Assembly: GCF_002454115.1 (NCBI RefSeq)
Contig: NZ_DKIH01000009.1
Coordinates: 142,909 to 206,908 of the forward strand
Source of the DNA: Sphingopyxis sp. UBA6723
GTDB taxonomy: Bacteria; Pseudomonadota; Alphaproteobacteria; Sphingomonadales; Sphingomonadaceae
Direction: 5' to 3'
DNA length: 64,000 nucleotides
Shown: piece after piece, positions 1 to 7,905 of the stretch
Layout: every line of letters starts with the position of its first letter
Numbering within the stretch: position 1 is the first letter of the stretch
Notes under the pieces: generated by a model
Database searches by the model: none
What the model saw: only the letters and a program-made list of their open reading frames with translations
Told to the model about the DNA's origin: nothing
Position numbers and translations under genes: made by a program

Positions 1-121
1 CCGCGGGCAGCCAATCGGCGAGCACCGCCGCGATCGCATCGCGGTTGCGCAGCGTCGCCGGGGCGTGGCGCTTGGCGTCGCTGCCGCCGTCGCTGGGCAT
101 CCACGGCGGTGACGATGCCAT
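1..121 (-). CDS. DUF938 methyltransferase-like protein (N-terminal fragment)
   Basis: This is only the first 40 codons of a gene that runs off the left edge of the window. The visible peptide contains RHAPATLRNRDAIAAVL, which resembles the conserved N-terminus of DUF938 proteins, a family of SAM-dependent methyltransferase-like proteins of unknown substrate. The ATG at 121 overlaps the TGA of the upstream gene (TGATG), so translational coupling is likely; a second in-frame ATG lies at 100. It is the last visible gene of the transcript that starts with gcvT. The assignment rests on a short motif. Confidence 0.6.
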   Translation of the reverse strand, partial: MASSPPWMPSDGGSDAKRHAPATLRNRDAIAAVLADWLPA

Positions 122-567
122 CAGGCCTTGGCCTGCGCCCGGGCGCGGCGCTCGCGCACGATCAGCCATGCGAGCAGCCCGACCGGGCCGACCATCAGCG
201 TCAGGAACAGGAACGGGAATTGCACGACGCGGCTGAAGCCCTTTTGATCGGCGTCACGCGCGATCCACATGCCGGTGAACAAGTCGAACGCCAGATAGTG
301 AACCCACCCGAGGGTCGCGCCGCCAGGGCTGTCGAACAGCTTCATCACCCCCGCCAGCGTCGTGAAATCACCGCCGCCGGGACCGCCGGGATCGATCCCG
401 CCGGTCAGGAACCCGACAATCATCACGGTGTAGGCGAGGCAGAGCAGGAACACCCCGGCGTAGAGGATCACCGCCAGAACTTTCGGACCACGCGGCAGGA
501 GGGCGAGCGCAATCCAGCTGGCGAAGGCCCAATAATTGGCGAGCAGAAAGATTGTGTCCCAGGTCAT
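121..567 (-). CDS. ABA4-like (DUF4281) membrane protein
   Basis: A 148-residue protein with about four hydrophobic segments. It starts with WDTIFLLANYWAFASWIALAL and has the conserved tract around GWVHYLAFDLFTGMWIARDA. These are hallmarks of the ABA4-like/DUF4281 family. Plant ABA4 takes part in neoxanthin synthesis; the bacterial role is unknown, although a link to carotenoid-producing sphingomonads is tempting. The start ATG overlaps the TGA of the TMEM175-like gene by 4 bases, and its stop overlaps the DUF938 start, so all three are probably coupled. No regulatory site of its own is visible. Confidence 0.75.
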   Translation of the reverse strand: MTWDTIFLLANYWAFASWIALALLPRGPKVLAVILYAGVFLLCLAYTVMIVGFLTGGIDPGGPGGGDFTTLAGVMKLFDSPGGATLGWVHYLAFDLFTGMWIARDADQKGFSRVVQFPFLFLTLMVGPVGLLAWLIVRERRARAQAKA

Positions 568-1217
568 GCTTGCTCCTTTTCGGCCGTCGCCACGATGGGT
601 TCGGTCCAGCGATAGCGCGACGCAAAAATGCCGATGCTGATCGGCAGCGTCGCATACACCATCGGCGCCAGCGGAACCGTCGAACGAAAAAAGGTCATGA
701 TCGTCGACAGCAGACCCGTTGCCCCCAAAATCAGCCAGATGATCACCTGGCCAAAGGCTTCGCGATGTCCCTGCGCGTCTATCAGCGGATTGCGGCGGGC
801 AACTGCAAAAAGACCGGCGGTCAGCAGCGACATCAGGATGAAACCGGCGCCATAGAGCGCGAACATCTGCCCCAGGCGGCCATCATAATCGCCCGCCCGC
901 CCCGCAATGAAGGCTGCAAAGCTCGAAGCCATCGCGCGCAGCGGGTGGACATAGAGCAAAACGGTGAAGACCAGCGCGAGAGTGAGCAGCAGAAACCGCC
1001 AGTCGCCCTCGCCGACCATCCGTCGCGCGCGGACATGCGCCAGCCAGAACATCGCGATAATCGCGAAGGCGATTGCGAAGCTCGGCGCCCCGGCGATCGC
1101 CGCTTCGAGCTGCCGATAGTCTGGGGCCATGCCGCCCGTACCAGCGACCATTAGCGTCACCGCAAAGGCAAAGGCCGCGTCAGTAAAGGCATCGAGCCGT
1201 CCCTGTCCGCTAGTCAT
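564..1217 (-). CDS. TMEM175/DUF1211 family membrane protein, putative cation channel
   Basis: This 217-residue protein has about six hydrophobic helices. The first begins RLDAFTDAAFAFAVTLMV, matching the RxxAFxDAxFAxxxTLM signature of TMEM175/DUF1211 proteins. Bacterial TMEM175 members are tetrameric potassium-permeable channels, but this protein's ion specificity is inferred only from family. I chose the ATG at 1217 because a purine-rich GAAGGGGGGGTG precedes it; an upstream start at 1265 would add a poorly conserved tail overlapping the previous gene. The 3' end overlaps the ABA4-like start by ATGA. Confidence 0.75.
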   Translation of the reverse strand: MTSGQGRLDAFTDAAFAFAVTLMVAGTGGMAPDYRQLEAAIAGAPSFAIAFAIIAMFWLAHVRARRMVGEGDWRFLLLTLALVFTVLLYVHPLRAMASSFAAFIAGRAGDYDGRLGQMFALYGAGFILMSLLTAGLFAVARRNPLIDAQGHREAFGQVIIWLILGATGLLSTIMTFFRSTVPLAPMVYATLPISIGIFASRYRWTEPIVATAEKEQA

Positions 1218-1248
1218 CACCCCCCCCTTCGGCTGCTTCTTGCCAGTG

Positions 1249-1563
1249 CTAGAGCAGCCCGCCAAGCCCGAACAGAAAGATACCGGCGAACAGCGTTACC
1301 AAGCCGGTCGTCACAATCAACAGCGTCACCCGCGCCGCGGGCAGTCGCCGCGTTGCCGCGAAGGCCGCGGCGAGGCCCAGCCCGAGCGCGATCAGCGGAC
1401 CGTAGAGAAACGCCCAGTCGTAGCTGAACTCGCGGCGCACGTCGATCAGCTCCCATTGCTCGACGACCAGCCCGTAGAGCGTGATTGCGGCGAGCCAGAC
1501 GGCGACGAAGACGACCGCGAACAACGCCCCGCCGGCCAGGCAGCCGGTGGCGGTGCGTTTCAC
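1249..1563 (-). CDS. small hypothetical membrane protein
   Basis: A 104-residue protein with three hydrophobic stretches: roughly residues 5-30, a second near YGPLIALGLGLAAAFAA, and a C-terminal VTLLIVTTGLVTLFAGIFLFGLGG. I do not recognise a family. The GTG at 1563 is the preferred start, with GAAGGCGG about 8 bases upstream; a longer frame from 1644 would overlap gcvPB. It lies 20 bases after gcvPB and 31 bases before the TMEM175-like gene, so it is probably cotranscribed with the glycine cleavage genes. Function unknown. Confidence 0.6.
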   Translation of the reverse strand: MKRTATGCLAGGALFAVVFVAVWLAAITLYGLVVEQWELIDVRREFSYDWAFLYGPLIALGLGLAAAFAATRRLPAARVTLLIVTTGLVTLFAGIFLFGLGGLL

Positions 1564-1583
1564 ACCGCTGTCGCCGCCTTCGC

Positions 1584-3176
1584 TCAACTGCCGCCGATCT
1601 CGCTCAGCGACGGGGTGCCGGGTGCGGCGGCGGGCTCGTTCCACGCCAGGATCGGCTTGCGCGCCGCGGCGGTTTCGTCGAGCCGCGCGCGCGGCGCGAA
1701 ATGCGGAGCGGTTTTCAGCGCCGGGTCGCCATTCTTGGCACGCATCGCCACACTGCGCAGCGCGCCGATGAACTGGTCGAGCGCCGCCTTGCTCTCGGTC
1801 TCAGTCGGCTCGACGAGCATGGCGCCGTGGACGACGAGCGGGAAATAGACCGTCATCGGATGATAGCCTTCGTCGATCAGACCCTTGGCGATGTCGAGGG
1901 TCGAGAAACCCTCGGCAAGGCCTTTGTCGCTGAACAGCGCCTCGTGCATGCACGGCCCCGATGCCGCGAACGGCGCGTCGAGGACATCCTCCAGGCTGCG
2001 CAGGACATAATTGGCGTTGAGCACCGCATCCTCGGCGACCTGCTTGAGACCATCGGCGCCGTGGCTGAGGATATAGGTCAGCGCGCGGGTGAACATGCCC
2101 ATCTGGCCGTGGAAAGCGGTCATGCGGCCAAAAGTTTGCGGATGATCCTCGCCTGCGCTTTCCTCTTCGATCAGGCGGAAACCCTCGGCATGCTTGGTCA
2201 CGAACGGCAAGGGCGCGAAAGGTGCCAGCGCTTCCGACAACACCACCGGCCCCGACCCTGGGCCGCCGCCGCCGTGCGGGGTCGAGAAGGTCTTGTGCAG
2301 GTTGATGTGCATCGCGTCGACGCCCAGATCGCCGGGGCGCACCCGGCCGACGATCGCGTTGAAATTGGCGCCGTCGCAATAGACATAGCCGCCCGCGGCA
2401 TGGACCGCGTCCGAAATCGCCTTCATGTCGCGCTCGAACAGGCCGCAGGTGTTAGGGTTGGTGATCATCACCCCCGCGACGTCGGGGCCAAGGCGAGCCT
2501 TGAGCGCTTCAAGGTTGACGCGGCCTGCCTCGGTTGCCGGAATATCCTCGACCGTGAAGCCTGCAAACGCCGCGGTCGCCGGGTTGGTGCCGTGCGCGCT
2601 TTCGGGGACCAGGATCACCCGCCGGTCTTCGCCGCGCGCTTCGAGTGCCGCCTTGATGCACAAAATACCGCACAGCTCGCCATGCGCGCCCGCCTTCGGC
2701 GACATCGCGACGCTGTCCATGCCGGTCAGGGTGATCAGCCATTCGGCGAGCTCGTGGATGACAGCATAGGCGCCCTGCACCGTTTCCTGCGGCTGCAACG
2801 GATGCGCGTCGGCAAAGCCAGGCATGCGCGCCACCTTTTCGTTGAGGCGCGGGTTGTGCTTCATTGTGCAGCTGCCGAGCGGGAACAGGCCGAGGTCGAT
2901 CGCGTAATTCTGCCGCGACAGGCGCGTGTAATGGCGCACCGTTTCGGCTTCGCTGAGCCCCGGCAGGCCGATCGGCGCGGTGCGCGCCAGCGCGCCGAGG
3001 TCCGCGGCGGGTGCGGCTTCGTCGAAATCGACGCCGGTGGTCGCGGTCGAACCAATCTCGAAGATCAGCGCTTCCTCGAGCATCAGCGCGCGGTTGCCGG
3101 TGAAGGTGGTGGTGTCGTCGGCACCGCCCGCGGCGGTCATTTCGGGGCGCCAGCCGCCAGGATTGAGCGCGGTCAT
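1584..3176 (-). CDS. gcvPB: glycine dehydrogenase (decarboxylating) subunit 2
   Basis: The 530-residue PLP-binding half of the P-protein of the glycine cleavage system. It decarboxylates glycine and passes the aminomethyl group to lipoyl-GcvH. The PLP lysine is K295 in HINLHKTFSTPHGGGGPGSGP, with the glycine-rich loop directly after it. The N-terminal NYAIDLGLFPLGSCTMKHNPRL and ESAHGTNPATAA tracts are typical. The ATG at 3176 overlaps the gcvPA stop as ATGA, which fixes the start; a longer frame into gcvPA is a shadow. The split PA/PB form replaces the single-chain GcvP found in enterobacteria. Confidence 0.97.
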   Translation of the reverse strand: MTALNPGGWRPEMTAAGGADDTTTFTGNRALMLEEALIFEIGSTATTGVDFDEAAPAADLGALARTAPIGLPGLSEAETVRHYTRLSRQNYAIDLGLFPLGSCTMKHNPRLNEKVARMPGFADAHPLQPQETVQGAYAVIHELAEWLITLTGMDSVAMSPKAGAHGELCGILCIKAALEARGEDRRVILVPESAHGTNPATAAFAGFTVEDIPATEAGRVNLEALKARLGPDVAGVMITNPNTCGLFERDMKAISDAVHAAGGYVYCDGANFNAIVGRVRPGDLGVDAMHINLHKTFSTPHGGGGPGSGPVVLSEALAPFAPLPFVTKHAEGFRLIEEESAGEDHPQTFGRMTAFHGQMGMFTRALTYILSHGADGLKQVAEDAVLNANYVLRSLEDVLDAPFAASGPCMHEALFSDKGLAEGFSTLDIAKGLIDEGYHPMTVYFPLVVHGAMLVEPTETESKAALDQFIGALRSVAMRAKNGDPALKTAPHFAPRARLDETAAARKPILAWNEPAAAPGTPSLSEIGGS

Positions 3177-4531
3177 GCCAGCACCTCCCTCAGAGCGGCA
3201 GCGAAGGCGGAAATATCCGCCTCGGTGACGGTTTCGGTGACGGCGACGACGAGGCCGTTCGCCAAGTTTGCGTTGGCGGGGTAGAGACGACCGAGCGACA
3301 CGCCGCCGAGGATATCGCGTTCCGCCAGCTTGTGAATCACCGGGCGTGCTTCGGTCGGCAGCAGCAGGGTGAATTCGTTGAAATAGCTGTTGTTCAGCAC
3401 CGACACGCCCGGGATTTTGGCCAGTTCGGTCGCAGCCATCTTGGCGCGGCCATGGTTGATCGCCGCGAGCTGGCGCAGCCCTGCTTCGCCGAGCAAGGTC
3501 ATATGAATGCTGAAGGCCAGCGCGCAAAGTCCTGAATTGGTGCAGATATTGCTCGTCGCCTTTTCGCGGCGGATATGCTGCTCGCGCGTCGACAGCGTCA
3601 ACACAAAGCCGCGCTTGCCATTCGCGTCAACCGTCTCACCGCACAGGCGGCCCGGCATCTGGCGAACATATTTGGTCTTGCAGGCGAACAGGCCGACATA
3701 AGGCCCGCCGAATTGCAACCCGACACCGATCGACTGCCCCTCACCGACCACGATGTCGGCACCCATTTCGCCCGGCGCCTTGATCAGGCCGAGCGCGACG
3801 GGTTCGGTGACCACCGCGATCAGCAGCGCCCCCGCCGCCTGACACGCCGAGGCCAATGCGGTCATATCATCGATGCGGCCGAGGATGTCGGGATATTGGA
3901 CGACAACGCAGCTCGTGTCCTTGTCGATGCTGTCCGCCAGCGCCGCCCAGTCGGTCCCCGCCTCCAGGCTGGGGTCGCCATCGACCAGCACATCGCCGGT
4001 ATATTTCGCCATCGTCCGCGCGACGCTGCGGTAATGCGGGTGCAGCCCGGTCGAGAGCAACGCCTTGCCGCGCTTGGTGATCCGCCGCGCCATCACGATC
4101 GCTTCCCAGCACGCGGTCGAGCCGTCGTACATCGACGCATTGGCGACGTCGGTGCCGAGCAGGCGCGCGACCTGCGACTGGAATTCGAACAGCATCTGCA
4201 GCGTACCCTGCGCGATTTCGGGCTGGTACGGGGTGTAGGCGGTCAGGAACTCGCCGCGCTGGATCAAGTGATCGACGCTGGCGGGGACATGGTGGCGATA
4301 GGCGCCGGCGCCAAGGAAAAACGGCCCGTCGCCCGCGGCGCGGTTCCGGCGTGCCAGCGCGGCCATATGGCGCTCGACCGCCAGCTCGCTGGCGTGCAGC
4401 GGCAAGTCCGCAATCGGCCCGTCGAGCCGCGCATTGACGGGAACATCGGCAAACAGATCGTCGATCGACGTCGCGCCAATGGTGGCGAGCATCGCGCTGC
4501 GGTCATCGGTCGTAAGGGGGAGGTAACGCAT
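3173..4531 (-). CDS. gcvPA: glycine dehydrogenase (decarboxylating) subunit 1
   Basis: The 452-residue subunit 1 of the split glycine decarboxylase, which forms an alpha2beta2 enzyme with GcvPB. The N-terminus MRYLPLTTDDRSAMLATIG and the tracts FFLGAGAYRHHVPASVD, FLTAYTPYQPEIAQGTLQ and YDGSTACWEA are classic for GcvPA. It starts 3 bases after the stop of the glycosyltransferase-like gene, with a GGAG ribosome-binding site lying inside that gene's end. Its own stop overlaps gcvPB. Cytoplasmic, in one-carbon metabolism with GcvT and GcvH encoded upstream in the same transcript. Confidence 0.97.
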   Translation of the reverse strand: MRYLPLTTDDRSAMLATIGATSIDDLFADVPVNARLDGPIADLPLHASELAVERHMAALARRNRAAGDGPFFLGAGAYRHHVPASVDHLIQRGEFLTAYTPYQPEIAQGTLQMLFEFQSQVARLLGTDVANASMYDGSTACWEAIVMARRITKRGKALLSTGLHPHYRSVARTMAKYTGDVLVDGDPSLEAGTDWAALADSIDKDTSCVVVQYPDILGRIDDMTALASACQAAGALLIAVVTEPVALGLIKAPGEMGADIVVGEGQSIGVGLQFGGPYVGLFACKTKYVRQMPGRLCGETVDANGKRGFVLTLSTREQHIRREKATSNICTNSGLCALAFSIHMTLLGEAGLRQLAAINHGRAKMAATELAKIPGVSVLNNSYFNEFTLLLPTEARPVIHKLAERDILGGVSLGRLYPANANLANGLVVAVTETVTEADISAFAAALREVLA

Positions 4532-4534
4532 GAA

Positions 4535-5317
4535 CTACTCCGCAGAAGAAGCTGGTTTTTTGGCAAAAAGCTGGACGGTATCGGCAAGCGTGCCGGAGAA
4601 GATCGCCGGGCCGGCATGGGTTGTGCGGATCCACGGCGCGAGCCAGATGCGAAAGCCTGCGTCGCGCACGCGGCGGCAAAAGGCATAATCGTCGGACAGC
4701 AGAGCCTGGCTTTCGGGCTCGATATAGGGGCAAAAAAAGGCGGGGACGATGTCACCGACGCCGTGCGCCTGCCGCTCGGCAGGGTCGGGCCGGAACACCA
4801 GCTCGGGCATCGCCTTCGCCATGCCTTCAAGCACCGCGCGGCGGATCAGCATCATCGCGGTGCCGAGCCGGGTCAGTTCGACCAGGTCGGTCATCTTGAA
4901 ATTCTGCTCGGGATTCAGGAAATGCAGCGCAAAATCGCCGGTGAAGCGGGCCAGATCGGCGGGGTTTTCCTTCGCCAGCCCCTGCTCGACCGCGCGCGCC
5001 ACATTGCCCCAGTTGATCATCCGCCGCGGATAGGCGCCGCCCAGTACCCCGCATTCGGGCTTCGCCTCCATCGCGCGGACGAGCGCGAACACGTCGTCCG
5101 CCGAAAAATCGATGTCGGCATCGATGAACAGCAGATGGGTGCAATCGCTGGCAAGGAACATCGCGGTCAGGATGTTGCGCGCGCGGGTGATCGACGGCTG
5201 ATACAGGATGAACTCGAACCGCACCGAAATGCCCGCCGCCTGCGCCCGGAGAGCAAGCGCGAGCGCGGCGCGGACATAGGTACCCTGCGCGCCCTCATAG
5301 ATGGGCGTCGCCACCAT
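4535..5317 (-). CDS. glycosyltransferase-like (GT-A fold) protein inside the gcv operon
   Basis: A 260-residue protein starting VATPIYEGAQGTYVRAALALAL. The LLFIDADIDF tract supplies a DxD-type motif, and CGVLGGAYPRR and a SDDYAFCRRVRDAGFRIWLAPW tail follow, as in GT-A glycosyltransferases where nucleotide sugar and metal are bound. Donor and acceptor are unknown. No signal peptide or membrane helix is evident, so it is probably cytoplasmic. The frame stays open upstream of the ATG at 5317 without another ATG, so a non-ATG start is possible. It sits between gcvH and gcvPA, an unexpected place for this activity. Confidence 0.75.
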   Translation of the reverse strand: MVATPIYEGAQGTYVRAALALALRAQAAGISVRFEFILYQPSITRARNILTAMFLASDCTHLLFIDADIDFSADDVFALVRAMEAKPECGVLGGAYPRRMINWGNVARAVEQGLAKENPADLARFTGDFALHFLNPEQNFKMTDLVELTRLGTAMMLIRRAVLEGMAKAMPELVFRPDPAERQAHGVGDIVPAFFCPYIEPESQALLSDDYAFCRRVRDAGFRIWLAPWIRTTHAGPAIFSGTLADTVQLFAKKPASSAE

Positions 5318-5364
5318 CAGGCGGCAATTGGTCAGCGCGGGTTCGGTGGCGATGGCATTTCTCC

Positions 5365-5386
5365 GCCCTCCCGCTTGCGGGAGGGC
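5365..5386. repeat. 10-bp-stem palindrome, GCCCTCCCGC family
   Basis: A perfect inverted repeat: GCCCTCCCGC, a 2-base loop TT, then GCGGGAGGGC. It lies in the 75-base gap between gcvH and the glycosyltransferase-like gene. The same palindrome (loop AA) recurs at 53717-53738, so it is a dispersed element rather than a gene-specific terminator. There is no U-tract on either side. It might still attenuate or stabilise the gcv transcript. Confidence 0.8.
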
Positions 5387-5392
5387 AACTGA

Positions 5393-5764
5393 CTACAGCG
5401 CGTCGCAAAAGGCTTTGTACGCCTTCGCATCCATCAACCCGTCGAGCTGGCTTTTGTCGCTCAGCGCCAGGCGGAAGAACCAGCCCTCGCCTTCGGGGTC
5501 CGAATTGACGAGCGCCGGATCCTCCTCGAGCTGGCTGTTGCCTTCGGTCACGGTGCCGTCGACGGGGGCATAGACGTCGCTCGCTGCCTTCACCGATTCG
5601 ACCACCGCGGCGTCGCCGCCTTGGCTCAGCTCGGCGCCGGTGTCGGGAACTTCGACGAACACGATGTCGCCAAGCTGGCCCTGCGCGAAATCGGTGATGC
5701 CGACCGTCGCGACGTCGCCGTCGACATCGATCCACTCATGTTCTTCGGTATAGTAACGCGGCAT
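5393..5764 (-). CDS. gcvH: glycine cleavage system H protein
   Basis: The 123-residue lipoyl carrier that shuttles the aminomethyl intermediate between the P, T and L proteins. The N-terminus RYYTEEHEWIDVDGDVATVGIT is typical, and the lipoylated lysine is K59 in VVESVKAASDVYAPVDG. The length is normal for the family. It begins 3 bases after the gcvT stop and is therefore coupled to it. The ATG at 5764 follows the GGAGC-type purine stretch at the end of gcvT. The 3' gap to the next gene carries a palindromic repeat. Confidence 0.97.
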   Translation of the reverse strand: MPRYYTEEHEWIDVDGDVATVGITDFAQGQLGDIVFVEVPDTGAELSQGGDAAVVESVKAASDVYAPVDGTVTEGNSQLEEDPALVNSDPEGEGWFFRLALSDKSQLDGLMDAKAYKAFCDAL

Positions 5765-5767
5765 CGG

Positions 5768-6934
5768 TCAAGCTCCTGTTTTACGAACATAATTATGTGG
5801 AACAAAGGGCATGGCGGCGACGGTGCAGGCCACCCGCTTGCCGCGCACTTCAGCGGCGAGCGCGGTGCCGGGTTCGGCATGGTCGCGCGGCACATAGCCC
5901 ATAGCGATCGGCGCGCCGACGCTGGGGGCGAAGCCGCCCGAGGTCACAACACCGATTTCCGTGTTGCCGTCGAACAGCTTGGCACCCTCGCGCACCGGCA
6001 TTTTTCCATCGACAAGCAGGCCGACGCGCTTGCGCGGGCTGCCGTCGGCCAGATGGCCCAAAATGCGTGCCGCACCGGGGAAGCCGCCTTCCTCGCGGCG
6101 GCGCTTGCTGATCGCGAACGCCAGGTCGCCTTCGACCGGATCGATCGCCGGGTCGAGATCATGGCCATAGAGCGGCAACCCCGCCTCCAGCCGCAACGAA
6201 TCGCGCGCCCCAAGGCCGATCGGCTTGACCTCAGGCTCGGCGCACAGCAGATCGGCAACGGCTGCCGCGGCCTCGGCAGGTATCGAAATTTCGAACCCGT
6301 CTTCCCCGGTGTAGCCCGACCGGCTGATCGTCGCCGGCACGCCGCCGATCTGAAACGCACCAAGGCGCATAAAAACCAGCGCCGACAGCGGCCATTCTCC
6401 GGTCACATGGCGGCCCAGCGCCGCCGCCGCGCCCGGACCCTGCAGCGCCAGCAGCGCCTGATCGTCGAGATGATTGATGACAATGTCGTCGGGCAGAAAC
6501 TCACGCAGATGGCCGATATCGTCCCATTTGGTCGCGCCATTGACGACCAGATAGAGATAGTCAGGCCAGCGAGAGACCATCAGGTCGTCGAGAACGCCGC
6601 CATCTTCGGCCAACAGCAGCGAGTAGCGCTGCATGCCCATTTGGAGTGTCGATAGGTCGATCGGCAGCAGGGTCTCGACCGCGGCATCGAGCGCTGCCAT
6701 GTCGCCGCCCTCGTGCGACAGCAGCATTTGCCCCATATGGCTCACGTCGAACAGCCCGGCGTGTTCACGCACCCACAGATGTTCGGCCATGATGCCTTCA
6801 TATTGAATCGGCATCCAGTAACCGGCGAATTCGACCATCCGGCCGCCTTTGGCGCGATGCCAGGCGTCGAGCGGCAGCACTTCGGTCGCGGCTTCGATCG
6901 CGCCGTCTTCGTCCAGCTGTTCGGTTTCGGTCAT
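5768..6934 (-). CDS. gcvT: aminomethyltransferase (glycine cleavage T protein)
   Basis: The 388-residue T protein, which transfers the methylene group from aminomethyl-lipoyl-GcvH to tetrahydrofolate and releases ammonia. Supporting tracts are LDAWHRAKGGRMVEFAGYWMPIQY near the N-terminus, AGLFDVSHMGQM, and SRSGYTGEDGFEI in the folate-binding core. The ATG at 6934 is preferred because GGGAGA precedes it by 5 bases. An ATG-like frame opening at 6991 would start inside the riboswitch. First gene after the tandem glycine riboswitch, so expected to be induced by glycine. Confidence 0.95.
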   Translation of the reverse strand: MTETEQLDEDGAIEAATEVLPLDAWHRAKGGRMVEFAGYWMPIQYEGIMAEHLWVREHAGLFDVSHMGQMLLSHEGGDMAALDAAVETLLPIDLSTLQMGMQRYSLLLAEDGGVLDDLMVSRWPDYLYLVVNGATKWDDIGHLREFLPDDIVINHLDDQALLALQGPGAAAALGRHVTGEWPLSALVFMRLGAFQIGGVPATISRSGYTGEDGFEISIPAEAAAAVADLLCAEPEVKPIGLGARDSLRLEAGLPLYGHDLDPAIDPVEGDLAFAISKRRREEGGFPGAARILGHLADGSPRKRVGLLVDGKMPVREGAKLFDGNTEIGVVTSGGFAPSVGAPIAMGYVPRDHAEPGTALAAEVRGKRVACTVAAMPFVPHNYVRKTGA

Positions 6935-6995
6935 GTCAGTCTCCCGCGGTTGCACGGCGGATGCGCGGCGGGGTGCCGCGCCTTTCGCCATGCCC

Positions 6996-7192
6996 CCTCT
7001 GTCACGGGAACCTGAGAGTTTTCCCCCGGCAACAAAGTCCGGGGTTACCCCTTCGGTGGTTCCAGCAACCAGCCGGAACGCTTTCCAGAGTGTCCGTTCC
7101 AGCCTGCGCGGTCCTGCTGACCTGAGAGTTTCCGGGGCGGTTGCTCCTTCGGTGGTGAGGCGCCGGTTGCCCTGCCCTCACGCTCTCCCGCG
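6996..7192 (-). promoter_or_regulatory. tandem glycine riboswitch upstream of gcvT
   Basis: Read on the minus strand there are two successive glycine aptamer cores. The first runs from GCGGGAGAG (about 7192) through CACCACCGAAGGAGCAACC to AACTCTCAGGTCAGCAGGACC (about 7100). The second contains ACCACCGAAGGGGTAACCC and ends AACTCTCAGGTTCC followed by GTGACAGAGG (about 7000). The paired ACCGAAGG and CTCTCAGGT motifs and the tandem layout just ahead of gcvT are diagnostic. The classic role is glycine-dependent activation of gcv expression. Boundaries are approximate. Confidence 0.95.
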
Positions 7193-7257
7193 CGGCCGGT
7201 CGAATCCCTTGCGGAACGCGACAGACGCCCGAGCCTTGGCGCTGCCCTTAAACGGAG

Positions 7258-7905
7258 TCAATCGGCGAGCGCGCGGATGGCGTCGTTTTCGTGGATATAC
7301 ACACCAGAACCGCCCTGCCCCGCGAGATTGACGATGGCGGCGGCAACCGTGGCACCGTGAATCGAGCGGTAGCGGCGGAACGACCCGTGCAGCAAAGCAT
7401 CGGCGAGCGGCGCCGCGATCGTCGCCAGCCCCTCGCCCAGCCGTGGCGGCCCGGGTCGGTCGCCGAGCAGCAGGCCGGGGCGGATCAGGTCGAGCCGCTC
7501 AAACCCCAAGGCGCGCAGCCCATCCTCGGTCTCACCCTTGGTGCGCAGATAGAAATTGCCCGCTTTCGCTGAAGCTCCGACCGAGCTGACGACGATCATA
7601 TGCGCCGTGCCGCCTTGCCGGGCGCCACGCGCCGCGGCGAGGATCAGGTCATGGTCGACGGCGCGAAACGCCGCTTGCGAGCCCGCCTGCCGGATCGTGG
7701 TGCCAAGGCAACAGATCAATACCGCGGGCTTTTCGGCGGCGATGATGTCGGGCCAGTTGTCGGGCGGCGCCACGCGTTCGGCATGGTGCGGCAGCAGCCC
7801 CTCGACCGGCCGCCGCGTAACGATTGTGACACTGCGGTCGCCAAACGCGTCGATCACGGCGCTGCCAACCAGCCCCGTCGCGCCGACGATCAGTGCGTTA
7901 GACAT
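7258..7905 (-). CDS. NAD(P)H-binding Rossmann-fold protein (atypical SDR)
   Basis: A 215-residue protein with the N-terminal dinucleotide-binding motif ALIVGATGLVGSAVIDAFG, then ICCLGTTIRQAGSQAAFRAVD and a VVSSVGASAKAGNFYLRTKGETE tract. This is the pattern of NAD(P)H-binding atypical short-chain dehydrogenases of the HTATIP2/TIP30-like group; the substrate is unknown. The ATG at 7905 overlaps the end of the dGTPase gene by 8 bases, which decides the start. It stops 65 bases before the glycine riboswitch begins, so the gcv promoter must lie in or next to its 3' end. Confidence 0.8.
   Translation of the reverse strand: MSNALIVGATGLVGSAVIDAFGDRSVTIVTRRPVEGLLPHHAERVAPPDNWPDIIAAEKPAVLICCLGTTIRQAGSQAAFRAVDHDLILAAARGARQGGTAHMIVVSSVGASAKAGNFYLRTKGETEDGLRALGFERLDLIRPGLLLGDRPGPPRLGEGLATIAAPLADALLHGSFRRYRSIHGATVAAAIVNLAGQGGSGVYIHENDAIRALAD

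Noticed and set aside
1485..3284. Long plus-strand open frame opposite gcvPB
   Set aside because: Arg-rich composition with no recognisable motif; it is the antisense of gcvPB and reflects the high GC content.
3575..5392. 605-codon plus-strand frame opposite gcvPA and the glycosyltransferase
   Set aside because: Antisense of well-supported genes, no motif or ribosome-binding site.
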